Source of the DNA: Hypsibius dujardini
Taxonomy: Eukaryota; Tardigrada; Eutardigrada; Parachela; Hypsibiidae
Assembly: GCA_001579985.1 (NCBI GenBank)
Contig: LRSR01004095.1
Location: 25,408 to 89,407 of the forward strand
DNA: 64,000 nucleotides
Direction: 5' to 3'
Numbering within the stretch: position 1 is the first letter of the stretch; every line of letters starts with the position of its first letter. The notes below the pieces were generated by a model. That model was given only the letters and a program-made list of their open reading frames with translations, searched no databases and was not told where the DNA came from. Below are positions 11,022 to 24,597 of the stretch, piece after piece. Both the position numbers and the translations under genes were made by a program.

Positions 11022-14000
11022 ATGGAGTCGAATTTGAGTTCGGTGGAGACGTCGCAGATTGCTGTGACAATTCGGGCTAATCCGAGAACGGTAAATAAAC
11101 TAACCTCTCTCTCACTCTCAGCTCTCTCCTATTTCCCATCTTCCCAGCTCGTTTAATTTGATTTCATGTTACTTATTTCCTCACAGGTGGAATGGCTGAT
11201 GGACAATTTTGAGCTTGCGGAGGGAATGACCATGCCACGCAGTACGGTTTTCCATCATTATGTGCGTCACTGTAGGAGAATCGGGATCGAGCAAATGAAT
11301 CAAGCCACCTTTGGGAAAGTTATCCGATCGGTATTTCCGGCCATTCGTTCACGGCGTCTTGGAACCAGGTTAGTCCATGGACGGCCAAGCGTTTTCGTTG
11401 GTGGACAAGACGCAGTTTGAGACATACTTTAGTGGACTAACAGAAAATTGCTGAATTACCCTGCGTGGTATTGGTTGATTGATCGAATATCGAATTTGGT
11501 GCGCTGAGTGTTCGTGAAGCGTATCGTCGAATTGATTGGCTGATTGTTTCAAAGTGTAGCGCGTTTTGTTTAATCACCAATTACTCATTAACTTGTTTGA
11601 TCGATTTTGTTTTGTTCAGCTGTTACGTAACGTTTTGGATGCGTTAATTTGAGCATGAACCGTTATGCCTAGGCAGAGTTGCGTTTTTCGTTTCAAACCC
11701 CAGGAAGATATATTAAAGTGCTTGTTCCCACGACTTTGTAATATTTGTGCTACAGATGCGAGTACACTACTGTTCTCTCGAACACTTCGTCCCATTGCCT
11801 TTTACATTGGCTTTTTCCTTGATTGATTGATTGATGAGCCAGGATTGCTATTTTGCCTGTTGACCTGCCACTTGCGCTGGGATACTCGTACTGAGACTCC
11901 AGTACGCTACTGTCTATCTATCGTAAATGGTTTAAATATTAAACTAAGCTTTAAAAGATTAAGCTGCTTAATCAATTTGATGTGCTTGTGAATGTGACAT
12001 TGAGAAGCACACCAATCAATCAATTGTAGGTTGTTGAAATGACTTTCGTTGCATTTTTCTCATGTCATTGTTTGCTTTAAGAGGCCAATCGAGGTACCAT
12101 TACTACGGATTGAGGATAAATCTCAAGTCTCCACTACTTGCGGGACATTCGCTTGAAGAAGGAGCTCTGCGTTCCAAACCGGGAACAAATAAACGGTACG
12201 CCTGCTTTCTGTGGTCCATTTTTAGGCAGGCATATTACGTAGTACTTAATTATTGTTATTCGCACTGTTATAGGAGAAAATCGGTGATGGTGGAAGCTGC
12301 TAAATCAGCTGTCTCCAGTACGAGCAGCATTGAAGACAATCTGTTTGAACAACAGACATCCCAGACTGTCGCTGCATCCGCGCTCCAGCTTTCCGGTCAC
12401 GAATTTGACCACCTTGGAGCGGATCATGCCGCTGTTCCAGAGAGGCTCTTTAGTGGCCCGGAGTGGGGAAGAATTGATAGACTTCTCAGCACTAATTCCG
12501 TCTATCCTCTTGGCTCGCCTGATCTTTGCATGTTCCGGGATGCCTACCGCAGGCACTGTCAAGTATACCGCTTTCCACTTTTTCACCTCTCATTCGGATT
12601 TGGAGGTTTATTTCCTAAAGACATGGTTTTCTCTTAGGCTGTGCTGGAGGCGGTGTTGGCACTTAGATTTTCTGCCATCGAAGGATTGTGGTCCGTTTTC
12701 TGGCGAGCTCGTTACGAGTGAGCATTGTAAAATGGGTGCTTGTTCCTGTTATTGTAATAATAATAACATAATTCTTGATGCTTTCAGTGAAGAGGAGGAG
12801 AAAGCGCTGCCGTTTGCCAAATTTTATCCCGTCATCAGTTGTACTGCCATGCAAGATCACATTATCGAGATTGACGTTGAGTTTTTCGGCAGCCTCACCA
12901 CGATTCTCATTCCTGACGTCTTACGTCCTATACCGAGTGAGTGCTTGTTAGAGACGCAGAAAAGTGCGCAGAATGTCGCGGGAATTGTTTATTTCCTTGT
13001 CTCATTTCATTTGCACTTGTGTAGGTAGCTTAACTCAAGTGATTCGCAATTTCGCCAAGAGCATGGAGGGATGGGTCCGAGAGAGTATGGTAAAGATGCC
13101 GAAACGGCTGGTTCACCACAAGGTATGCCCGCAACGTACACCTTCCCATCCCACGGTTGGGATGAGCTGTGTCAAGTCTCAAATTCTTTTGCAGTTATTG
13201 GCGGCGAACGCACTCGCTCATGCCCTGAAGCGCAACACCTCCCTCAATCACTTAGCGCAAGCTGCCCGTACTGTCCTCACGAATCCCGCACAGACCAGCA
13301 CAATGCTGGCTGATCTCTCTCGACTAGACATTTGCTCGATTCATGAGCAGGGTAGTTTGATGTGCCCGTGTGAGTTCCCTGCCATGAAGAGATTTGCCGA
13401 CGAATTCAAGCTCCTTTTAGCGGATTCCAACATCTGCGAGCGCTGGCCCGCTTGGATCGATAAAGTTGTCGATTTTGCTATGGGTGCGGTCGCCCATCAC
13501 ACAAGCATGGGGTCTGTTTCGCAGGAATTTTGCCAGAAATGGTCTTATTTCAGGTACTAATGCATTATATTGCCAAATTTCGTTATTAATCAAGTTAACT
13601 TTAGCTCAACGTTGTGTTTCCATGTGTTGTCAGCTCTCTTGCCATTCGAGATCTCACATTAAGGAGTGCCGTTAGCTTCGGCTCTTTCCACCTCATCCGC
13701 CTCCTCTTTGACGAATACGTCGTCTATGCGCTAGAAAAACGCACCGCCAAGTTCGCGAATGTCTCAGCACTTGGGCTCTTTTTCAACGTATGTCCCTTAT
13801 TCTCGCCGCCTACCCTCTAGTGCGAGGTGTTTTTTTATTAAAATTGTTTTAAACCTTCACAGCATCTGATGAATCTCTATCCGCTCTCGGAGACTGACTA
13901 CCGGAATCTGGGTCGCCCTTCGCATATCAGTACTGGAACGACGACCCAAGCGACCATGGACAGCGCCGTGGATAACCACCGGCCGCAGCAGACACCGAGA

Positions 14001-14024
14001 GTTCTCCCACGGATTTTTCCTTGA
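11022..14024 (+). CDS. RFX-family winged-helix transcription factor, N terminus incomplete
   Basis: Exons are 11022-11090, 11187-11368, 12082-12195, 12274-12562, 12638-12717, 12788-12936, 13025-13122, 13195-13553, 13634-13787 and 13863-14024, giving 551 residues from the first ATG I can place. The RFX DNA-binding domain spans about residues 24-98, with motifs [26 protein letters not shown] and YHYYGLR. C-terminal to it are the conserved B/C/dimerisation regions of the RFX1-3/DAF-19 type, including [21 protein letters not shown] and a [20 protein letters not shown]-like block near 450-470. RFX proteins bind X-box promoters and drive ciliary genes in sensory neurons. The Gln-rich activation region found N-terminally in vertebrates is absent, either because exons are lost in the gap or because it has diverged. 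The 72-base intron at 13123-13194 is a multiple of three and stop-free. I chose RFX1/2/3-like because all three C-terminal blocks are present. Confidence 0.93.
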
Positions 14025-15121
14025 CTGTAGGCGCCCAGCAGCTTCGCCTGAATTTGCAAATGGTGCTTTTTCAGGTTGTTGTACATTTTGTTTGCACTTT
14101 GAACTAGACTAGTTCCAAATACAGCTTGTTCACATTCGTAAATTTGAAATTTTATTTTTGAACGTGTAAAGCATTATGATTACGGAGTACTTATATTGCG
14201 CAGCTTTTGCTACAGCTTTTATGATAGACTTTACAGTACTTTTCTCCATGAATTCTCTATATACCTGAAGGATCTATCGAACACTGCAGTCCGTCGTACA
14301 GTATTTCATATTTCGCTGTATGGTAAATGTATAATACACCGATTGAAAATAACGAACAAGTAAGCGAACCTTACGATAGAACACCTCAAAATTTGAAGCA
14401 AAATGAAAGTCGCGTCAGCCATATTTTTCTCAAAAGTTTATTAGAGTGAATGAGAGATGGTCGTCGTTTAGCAGTACTGTAAAGTAGAATTGATCACTTA
14501 TACTGCGATACCGTTACTAGTCATTTTAAATAAAGTTCCGTTGAAGAAGGGCTTGCAATACTAAACTAAAGACTGCCATATTTTCTCGGGCATGTTTGGG
14601 GTGCCTGCCGCTTTCCATGCCGAGGCAACCCAGGAGATGCGTGAGGATGATAAGGGATGAAGAACATGTTAATAGGCTACCGGCGTACATTGGCAAAAAC
14701 AGCCGGAAAGAAGTTCGATTGTCTTGGTGTGCTGCAACAAACCGCGCGCGGCACAGCCCACCCTCTGTTGGACCCTTTTTTGTGATGCGTGCTCCGGAAA
14801 GGAGGCTCTTGACCCGCAGCTAAAGCCATTGACTATACTGGACTTTTACCATTCATGAGGAAGCGATGACCCCAAACACTTGTACTCATATATAATGCAT
14901 GAAGGGGCCTAGGGCGCACTCGTTCATCTCCATTTGTTTCTCCATACAATTTATTACCGGTCGGAATTACTTCCACTTTTATCCATTTCTTCACACGTCA
15001 CATTTAGATTCGTCCGTCCGTGGAAGTGCGTCGTTACTGGAAGTTTTTTAGTCTGATTGTTTGATTGGGTCGTCGGTTGGAGAGAATATTGTTGCCACCC
15101 ATTACTGGGACGTCCGCTGTC
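14025..15121. other. RFX 3' region and lipoprotein promoter region
   Basis: A poly(A) signal AATAAA at 14529-14534 fits a roughly 500-base RFX 3'UTR. The remainder has no recognisable gene. An open frame at 14596-14823 on the plus strand has no motif I know. Confidence 0.45.
14529..14534 (+). terminator. Candidate poly(A) signal of RFX
   Basis: This is an exact AATAAA hexamer 505 bases past the RFX stop codon. It is in the right orientation, but the motif is short and could occur by chance. Confidence 0.4.
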
Positions 15122-18100
15122 ATGGCGCGACTTGTTTTCATTTGTTTGGCCTCACTGGTGGTGATCACCTTTGCCGGTTTGTCCATCCCTTCTTTTCGCC
15201 TTCCGATGTTTTCATACAAATAATGCTGAATGAAGTTTACTAATTGTCCGTTTTATTGCCCATCAGGTCCCCTGAAGCAGCAGCGGGAGAACGGACGGAC
15301 TGGCCAGCGGCAAGAAGAAGCATCGTCTTCGGAAAACCTGCGCCCTCTAGGGAAATGCGACGAAAAAGGTAGGCAATGTATCATGTCGCCCCTCATCGTT
15401 TTTTTTAAATTGCTGAATTGTTTTTTGTTTAACGAAATAGTCAAACTTGTGTTCATTGGTCTTTGAATTTCTTTGAATTTCTAAAAAGCCCCTCTCAATT
15501 GTCTCTGAAGCTAATATCTTTCGTATCTCTTTGTTGCAGACAACATTTTCAAGGCCGGCAGCACATACCAGTACAAGTACTTCGGCAAGGCAGAAACCGG
15601 CCTCGGCTTCGGTGACTCCAAGACCGTCGGGCTGGCCATGGAATGTCAAGTTCGCTTAGCCGTGCCCCAACCCTGCGAGTACCGGATGAAGGTTTCCGAC
15701 TGCGAGGTCTTTGAGCAGGACGGTAACGAGGATGACGATGAGGATCAGGAGGGCCACCGCACGCTGGAGGAGGAAGTCCGCCATCTAGAGCTGAAAGAGC
15801 AAGTCAGCCGACGCGGCTTTAAACCCTCTGACCGGTCACAGGAGCTCTCTCGCATGGTCTCGCAGCATCACATTCAAGCGCAGATTGCCAACGGAGAGGT
15901 CGCCCGCGTCGTCTACCATGATGATGAGGAAATCTGGGTGGTCAACTTCAAGAAGGCCATTCTCGATGCTCTGCAGGTGGACACCAGCATGAAGCAGACT
16001 GGCGAACGGGAAGGATATTCGCTTAAGGTAATGTGTGATATTTCGGTCTATCTGCCTGTTTGTCTGACTGACTGTTTTTCTCTCTGTCTCTCTGTCTCTC
16101 TGTCTCTCTGTCTCTCTGTCTCTCTGTCTCTCTGTCTCTCTGTCTTTCTGTCTATCTGTTTGTCGATTTGTCTATTTGTTTGTCCTTTTGTCTGCCTTCT
16201 TATCTGTCCGTCTGTGTTTTTGTTTGTCCTCGTCTGTTTAGCTATCTCGCTGTCCGTTTTTTGCATCCCTCTTCTGAATCATTTTGTAGTTTCGGATGAC
16301 TGTAATTAACTCTGGTTGTCGTTTCTCCTGATTAGAATGGAATCCAAGGTCTCTGCCCCACCAAGTTTTCCGAGAAGAGCACCGTTGAGCACATCATCAT
16401 TGAGAAGGACCTCGACTCTTGCATTCACGCCAAGAAGAACAACTGGAACCTGAGCCCTCTGACACCAGTCTGGAATATGGTGCGAATTTTTTGTTGCTCC
16501 CGATTCACGTTAATTATTTTGCAGTGACTTTCTTCAATTAATTGTTTATGCTTATTTGCAGTCGCTGGTGTCGAAAGTGATGGATGCCGAGAGTGTCTGC
16601 TCATACAAGCTGGAGCGCTCTTCCCACATTCGCAGCATGACCTGTCGCGAGACTCACCACCTCCTCTCACTGCCCTACACTGACATTCAGGCCGCCACCG
16701 CCAACGTCACTCAGACTCTTCGCTTTGTCCGCAAGGAACAGAACGCGGAGCAGATGGATCGCAGCCTTAGCACCAAGACCATCACCTCCATCCTCTACGA
16801 GCATGAAAATGCCACAGATGTCGACCGCAAGGATGGCCAAGGCAAAGCTGATGACATTCTCAAGGTACATGCAGACAAATCGACATAAAAACCCTATCAT
16901 ATGTGAATGCAGCTGTGTCTAAATTCGGCCTCTTTCTGACAGGAACTCGTCCAAATGGCAACTGACGGTCTGGATATTGACTCACCGGCCAAGTTTGACG
17001 ATTTTGTCGATGAGCTTCGCGACAGCGAGAACCTCGACGACGTTCTCTCCACAGTCCGCCAGATGCGCGACAACGAGCAGGAAATCTCCAAATACCTGTT
17101 GGTACAAGGCCTGATCCAATGCAATGCGCCCACTTGCCTCCGTGCCCTCAACACCCTCATGCAGTCGGACGAGATCCCCCGGGCCGTCTTTGAGCCTGTC
17201 ATGATGGGCCTTGCTCTGACCAAGCAACAGGATCCGCTTTTCCTCAAGGAAGTCAAGGAGATGTGTGAACAACGACCCACTCGCACCTGCGCTCTGATGG
17301 TCGGTGCCCTGGCTCACAAGCTGGTCGAGGAGGATGAGGAAATCCTGGAGGACCGGAAATCCGCTGAGCCGATTGAGGAAGCCGCCAAGTTCCTGATGGA
17401 GCTGATTGATGACAAGTGCGAACCGTCCGATAAACTTGACAAGGCCGATGAGGACTCGGACGCCACCAAACTCATCATCGCTTTGAAAGCTCTCGGCAAC
17501 CTTGGACATGTCGCCCAGAAGGTCCAGAAATTGGAGCGCCAGCAGTTGTCCCACGGCATTGAAGACAAGATTGTCAAGTGCATGACCGAGGCCCGCACTC
17601 CTGACAATGTCACCGTGGCCGCCATCCATGCCTTCCGTCGCTTCGTGCCGTCGCAGAAGATTTCTCAGCATTTGCTGACCGTTTTGGCAGATCAAGAGGA
17701 GAGTTCCGATGTTCGCATGGCTGCTTGCATGGCCAGTGTTCGGATGGCTGGCGACAAGATCGCTGTCCGTAACATTGTCAAAGTGATGGAGACGGAGAAG
17801 AGCGACCAGGTCAAGGCTTTCATGGTCTCGCATCTGCGCACCGTCTTGAAGTCGGAGGATCCCCACTACAAGAAGTAAGACTATATGCTTTAGCTGTTAT
17901 TGGGAGAACTGTCCACAATTTTGAAAATCTACAGGGTCGCCGAGCATCTGAAGGAGATTCTGCAGGAGAAGGGTCAGTCCGACCTTCCCAAGATCAAGGC
18001 GCGCATTCCTCACTCCCTTCACCTGGAATTCTCGAAATTCTATCAGGTACTAGTAATGCCTGCAACGAAATGACTTATCTTATTACATTTTTTGTTGTGT

Positions 18101-21100
18101 CTGTAATAGGCTCCATTCCTGGACGATGAAGAGAACGATTTCGGTGCCCAAGTCGAGACTGTGGCCATGTTCTCTACCAAATCCTACCTTCCGTGTTCGC
18201 TTCAGTTCAACGTCAGCACCCAAGTCTTTGGTGACTACATCAATGTTCTGGAGACCGGAGTGGACATGCAGGGAGTTGAGCATCTCGTGGAAAAAGTCCT
18301 CGGCCCGCATGGCTTAATCTCCAAGAGCAAGTTCCTCAAGAAAGTCGAGGAGAAGATTGCTCGTGTCCTTCAAGTCGCAGAAGAACTGGGCTACAAGCAT
18401 CTCCGCATCGAAGACGCAAAGGAGTTTGCACGCAAGATTTTCGAACTCACCCAGTCTAAGGAGGTAATCATATCTTATCCTATGTTTTGTTGGCCATTCG
18501 TAGTCTGTCTTTAAATGCGCTTTTTACTTTCAGTATAAGGACATCATCGATCAGGTGTTTTCCACCCTCCAGGAGGTCGACACATCCGCCCTGACCCAGA
18601 TGTTCTCTCATATCCGTGCCATGGATCTCGAGCGGATTTTGGAGACCATTCGCCGCAGCATTCCACAGTCCGCTCAGCTGACCAAAATCGCCGAGAAGCT
18701 CAAGCGCATCAGCTACCGTGATGCCACCAAGGAAACACTGATTGAGGTGCTGGAAGCGTTCGGTATCACTACTGAAAAGTCCCGTGAAATTCTGCAGCAA
18801 GCCAAGCAGTACGGTATTAACATTGACCACGTTGTCGCTTGGGTCAAGCAAACTGACTTCCGTCAGATCCAGGTAAGACTTTAAAAATCTATATACCTAA
18901 TGGTTTCTGTCTCTTTATATGTCTGTCACTCTGGCTCTAGGCCTCTCTTTTGTTCTCTCTCTCTCTCTGTCTTCATATAGGTTTATGTGTTACTCTCTGT
19001 CTGCCTGCCTGTCTGCCTGCCTGTCTCTCTGTCTGTCCTGAATGCGGTGTGTCTGTTTGTCCTCCTGAATACGGGCTGTCTGACTAATCTGTCCGATTGT
19101 CTGTCTGTTCCGTCTTTCTTTATTTGTTTATTTGTTTTTGTTTGATTTTCTGAGTCTTTGGCATTTAGTTTGGGAATTTCCATTTTTTATCTGTCGTTCG
19201 GGATTGACTACAATTATTTGTTGTCACTGCCTGTTGGGGTCTTGGTCTGCTTTACGTTAGACTCATCTTACTTTCTTTCCTGCAGGAGCAGCTTCAGAAT
19301 CTCCGCTTCGAGGATATCCAACAGAAGTTCCAATTGGTCATCAAGCAGCTCCAGAAACTCATCTCCTGGGCCACCGAGAAGTTCAATCTGCCCAGCTTGC
19401 AGGCCGTCATTGACATGACCAAAAAAGCCATGGAGAGGCCCCAGCAAATGAAGCAGATCGTCGACTCCCTACTACAGTCGATCCGTCGTGGTGGAGAGAG
19501 TCAGCGAGATCGCGAAGACCAAAACAACGAAGAGGATTACGTTGACGAGGAGGACGAGGAAGACGAAGAGCAGAATGACCAGAAACGCGGCAGCCGAAAT
19601 GACCACGAGTCTCTGGACCAGATGCCATGGGGTCGTCAAGTTAAGAGCTTCAAGCGAGGTCCTCGTGATGAAGATCGTGACGGCAAAGACGACGAGGAGG
19701 ATGTAGACATGACCGCCTTCCTTCGAGTTTTTGGTGAGTGAGACCTACTTGCTTGTTCTCTAGACTTGTCTTTTCAAGAGGTAAAAATGCTTTTGTTACA
19801 GGTGACGAGATCGGTTTCATTGCCTTTAACGACATTGCCGAGTTCTTCGACATGTCCCTATTCCAACAGGCCTTGGAGTTGTCCAAGGGTCGCTGGGCTG
19901 ACATCCTCGACGGCTTCGACATCCAACCGACCGTGGCTGCCAAGCTGGAGGGTCTTCATCACATCTCCACCGGCCTGGGTCTCCCTCTCCAAATCACGCT
20001 CAACATGACCGGCATCGCCACCGTCCACATCAAGATGCAGCCGGAGGGATCGTCGCTCCGTCAATCCGCCATCGAAGTTGAACCCAGTGCGGCTTTACAA
20101 ATCACCGGAGGCATGACCATCGATCTGCCCTCCATCCATTCCATCGCGGTAGTGACCAACACAACCGTCAAGTCGGAATTTGAATTCAAGATGAAATTAA
20201 ACGTCAAGAAGGACTCGGTCGAGCTGGACATTCAGAAACCCGATGAGGAACTGGATCTCATTCGTATACGGTAAGCCCTTTCTTCAAGCTGCAACATACG
20301 ATTGATTGGTTCGTTTCGTGGTATATCAACGAGTGGTTCTTGATTGTAGTCATGAAGTGAAACTTGTCAAGGACGAGGAAGATTTCGAGCCATTCGAGAA
20401 CGCCAAAAGCCACGAAGTCAAGACTGCCATGTGTCTGCCTGATGCCTTTGAGCGTATCACCGGTCTGAAGATCTGCTCCGAGTTGGAGACGTCCGCAATG
20501 AAGGGCAAGCCGATGCTGTCCCACGGACCACATGAGCTCCGAGTCTACATTGAAGAGAGCGAGAAGACGTAAGTTTTGCCAACTGCATTCTGACAAAACA
20601 GTTAGCCATTAGGGAACGATCAGATGAACTGGAAGGCAGGCAAGGCATAATCTGGTTCTTCTCGGTTTCAGTGGCCTGCAACATATTAAGTTTGCCGGCC
20701 GTCGTAACCAACAAGCCCACGAGAACCGCTTCGAATTCAACGTCCGTGCGCCCGGTCATCAGCTTCAACGGGAAGCCCGCGCTGTCGTAACCCATGACCG
20801 TCAACACAACCACGTCCAGATGAACTTTGACATTCCCCAGCAGAGCACTCCCCGCGCTCAATTCTTCTACCGCAACCTGGCCGGCCGTGATGACATCAAG
20901 TTCGGCGTCCAGACAGGTGTCGATGTGGAGTTGGAGGAGGAGAATCACTACAACGCCTCTGTCACCGTCATCGCCAAGATTAAGGGATACTCCAGTGGCA
21001 GCATCAAGGACATGATCAAGGATGCCCGATTCAACTACACTCTTGGTCTGTCGGTTCAGGCACCCAAGATGGCTGTCAACGTGTCAACCACCACCGCCAA

Positions 21101-24100
21101 GGTTGAAAATGCCCTTTTCATGGAACATAACCTGACCTACTACATGTAAGACTTTTGCTGGTCGGGTAAAATGTCAGTGTATGAGTGTCCGCATGCCTAT
21201 ATATGTCTATCAGCCTTGCGTCGATCCTTGGTGTCCGATTGTCTCGAAAGATCTAATCGATTTTGTATCACCTTTCCAGCTCAGACGACATCAAGAGCCA
21301 AGCTATGAAACGTCTCCGTTTCCCCGGCTCCGAGCAGCGTGACGACGTTAGCAAATTCACCCTTCGTCACGGTGTCCGTGTCCGCTCCGACTACACCGCT
21401 CACGACGTCCAGGCCTTCATCAAATTGCTGACCTTCCCGCTGATGGAGGTGGCCGAACCGACCATTTACCACATCGCTCAGATCAGGTTCCATCGCGATT
21501 TCCGGCACATTGGCCTGCACTCCAACACAACCTGGTTGAACGAGCACGACGAAGTGGTAGGTCATTCCATGGGCATTGTTTCTTCCTGACCGGTGCATGT
21601 GTTATCTATCCATCCATCCGTCAGATGCCATCATCTTGACCTCTTGTTTTTACAGGAGTTTTTCAACGCTTCCGCCACGGTCAACAACCTTATTGACCTT
21701 GCCCGGCTTCATCAACAACAACAGCGCACCGTCAGCCTGAATTTTAACATCTCTCGTAACGATTGGCATGTGGCTCTTGAGAACGAACTGGAGAAGACCG
21801 CATCGAGTGAGTGGACCTTGACCAACGAATTCACCAGCAAGGGCCAGTATCCGGAAGGGCATTCTGTCGTCGATTCCCTCGCAAAGCGTGTGATGGCTGA
21901 CCTCAAAGCCGTCGCTTCCATCCGCAAATTCAAGGCTCAGACTGATGCCAGCCACACGCGTAAACACCACAAAATTCGACGGACTCCGCGACAGGATGAC
22001 GACATCACGTTCCGACACCGCGAGATGACGGTAACGATGGAGAACAAGCTGAAGAAGAAGACAGCCTCCTCGACTGAGAACGGCTTCTGGAATCAGCGAA
22101 ATTTCCGTGGGGATGGACAGAAGGCCTTCGAGGTTAAGACCACCATGCAAGTCCGCAAAAACGGTGACGCCAAGATGATGGATGTCAATGCGGTGACTCA
22201 CTTTGGCAACGACGCTCGCGATCGGGATGCGCTCGTTAGGTAGCTACATCACAGACTGGCAGATTGACCGACAGACATTTCTAGCATTTGAATAATGCAA
22301 ATGGCTTTCAATTTGGCACAGCTTCTACTTGGTCCACAACGCGACTGCCACCAACATTCCATTCAGCTTTGACCATTTTACCCACTTCCTAATCAGCAAG
22401 CAGGAAGGCCTCAAGGTGTCCATGAACTCCTCCATTGACAAGAACGACGAGACCTACTTCAGCATCGGCTCCATCTTCCAGGTCAACCCGCGGGACTTTG
22501 TCATCCGTGCCGGAGTGGAAGTGGGCACCCCCTTCCTCGACCACTCTGCCCGTGCAGAGATCAAGAAGACTCGCGATGAAGCTCAAGTCGAGGTTAAACT
22601 GACCAGCAAGGCCGAACCCGAATCCCGCATTGCCCAACACATCACGCGTCATCTGGTCCACGACCTTCGCTCTACCACCAAGATCGGCCTCAACAAAATG
22701 GCCCAGTCTCTCCGCTTCCGTCACGCCAAGCTCGAGTCGGACCTGAAGATTGACTTTGACTTGTTTGGTGATAATTCCGGGTTTGAGGAACAGACTTCCG
22801 ATGAGGATGACTATGAGCAGGAGGAGAACAATCAGAACGAGCAGAATGGTGCGGCAAAATCGTCAGCCGAACAGCAACAACGGTCTCAGCAGAAGAACAA
22901 GAAGACTTCAGTGGAGAACCGCCGCCGTGCACCTCGCGCAGTCAGCAGCCGCAGGAACCAACAAAACAATCGCGATGATGAGACCGATGATGAGAACGAC
23001 CAAGACACTGATAGGTAAGGCGGGCAGACAGTCCTACAGAGAGGCAGGCAAGAAAGGGGAAACATTTAGTACTAATTGACATGTCTTGCACCTTCAGTCG
23101 AACACAGCAAAACGCCCGCAATGGTTACCGCCAGAACTACGGCAGGAGCAAGCAATTCCAACTTCAGTCTCCTCAATCCGGCCGCCGCTCGCAGGATGGT
23201 GAGCACGATGAGGACTACCAGACCGAATCTGAGTCACAGAATGGAAAATTCAAGCACACCTTCCTTAGCCTTAAGAAGCGTTTCGACTCTATCAAGCCCA
23301 CCATAAAGTCATCTCTCCGAGTCAGATCACTCGTGAGTTGTTTTTTCAGTGTCATCTGACCCAGAATCATTAAAGAATTATTCTTTTTTTGCTTGTAGGA
23401 CCGGGAACTATTGCCGTCCTTCACCGTCCAGGCCAAGCTCTCGCCCCGCAAATCTAAAATCGATGTTCAAGTACAGGAAGTGCCCCGCAGCATGGAGTCC
23501 TTCCTCACCCATAAGCAGTTCACCCTGCAGGGAGAGATTGAGAAGGAGAAAGCGGCGCTGAAGCTGATCATTGTTGGTCGCGGAGAAGCTGGAGTGCAAG
23601 TTCAGCTTCGTGGTGAGCAACATGCTGAAGCCAAGATCTACGATCGCAACCTGGTATGCCTAGATGCTTTGGGCTGCTGGCCAGCCAGATATGCGGAGTA
23701 CAGATACAAAGACAGGCAGAACAGGCAAACCGACAAACAGATACACAGGCAAACAGGCAGACAGATAGACATAAAGACACACAAACAGACACACACAGAG
23801 GTAAACAGACAGCCAGACAGACACACAGACTCCCAGACACACAGAGGCAGATAGGCAGACAGACCGTCAGAAAATCAAACACTTGTCAGTATGGTTTAAC
23901 TTTTTTTTTACAGCTGGAGAGTGGCGAGACCATTCACGCCCAAGTCATCCTGGAACTCCCCACAGAAAAACAAATTCGCACCAAGATTTACGTCAACAAA
24001 CATGTCGCAGGAAAGATTGCCCACGCTTTGAAGCAGACGGCAAAGAAGGCCGTTGGTGCTGCAATCCGGTTTTACAAAGAAAAGCACCAGGCCGCGCTGC

Positions 24101-24501
24101 AAACCGCTCGTCACATCTACTCTGACGAGAAGCATCCCATCTACGACCTCATCAGGCCGTTCGTTAAGGGAAGTGCGCAGCAGTGGAAGAACGACATGAT
24201 GGAGAAGGTGCATGAACTTAAGAACGTCTACCGTCGCACTGCCGAATCTCTATACGAGGACTCTGAATTTGTCGGGATCTCTGGAAAGGACTTGGTCAAG
24301 AAGATCAAGGAAGCAACGCAAAAGGCCATTCAAGCCATTCGAGAGTTCATTGACCAGACCCCTATCGGTGCGACGCCATTGGCATGTGTCTGTCTCTGAG
24401 ACTCTCCGTCTCTCTAAATTTGTGTATTTTGCTTTGTCTCTCTGTCCGCCTGCTTGCCTGCCTGCCTGTCTGCCTCTCTATCTGTCTGTTTGTCTGCTTG
24501 C

Positions 24502-24597
<96 letters not shown>

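Noticed and set aside
16982-17866. 294-codon minus-strand open frame
   Set aside because: It is the antisense shadow of lipoprotein exon 6, which has full family support on the plus strand.
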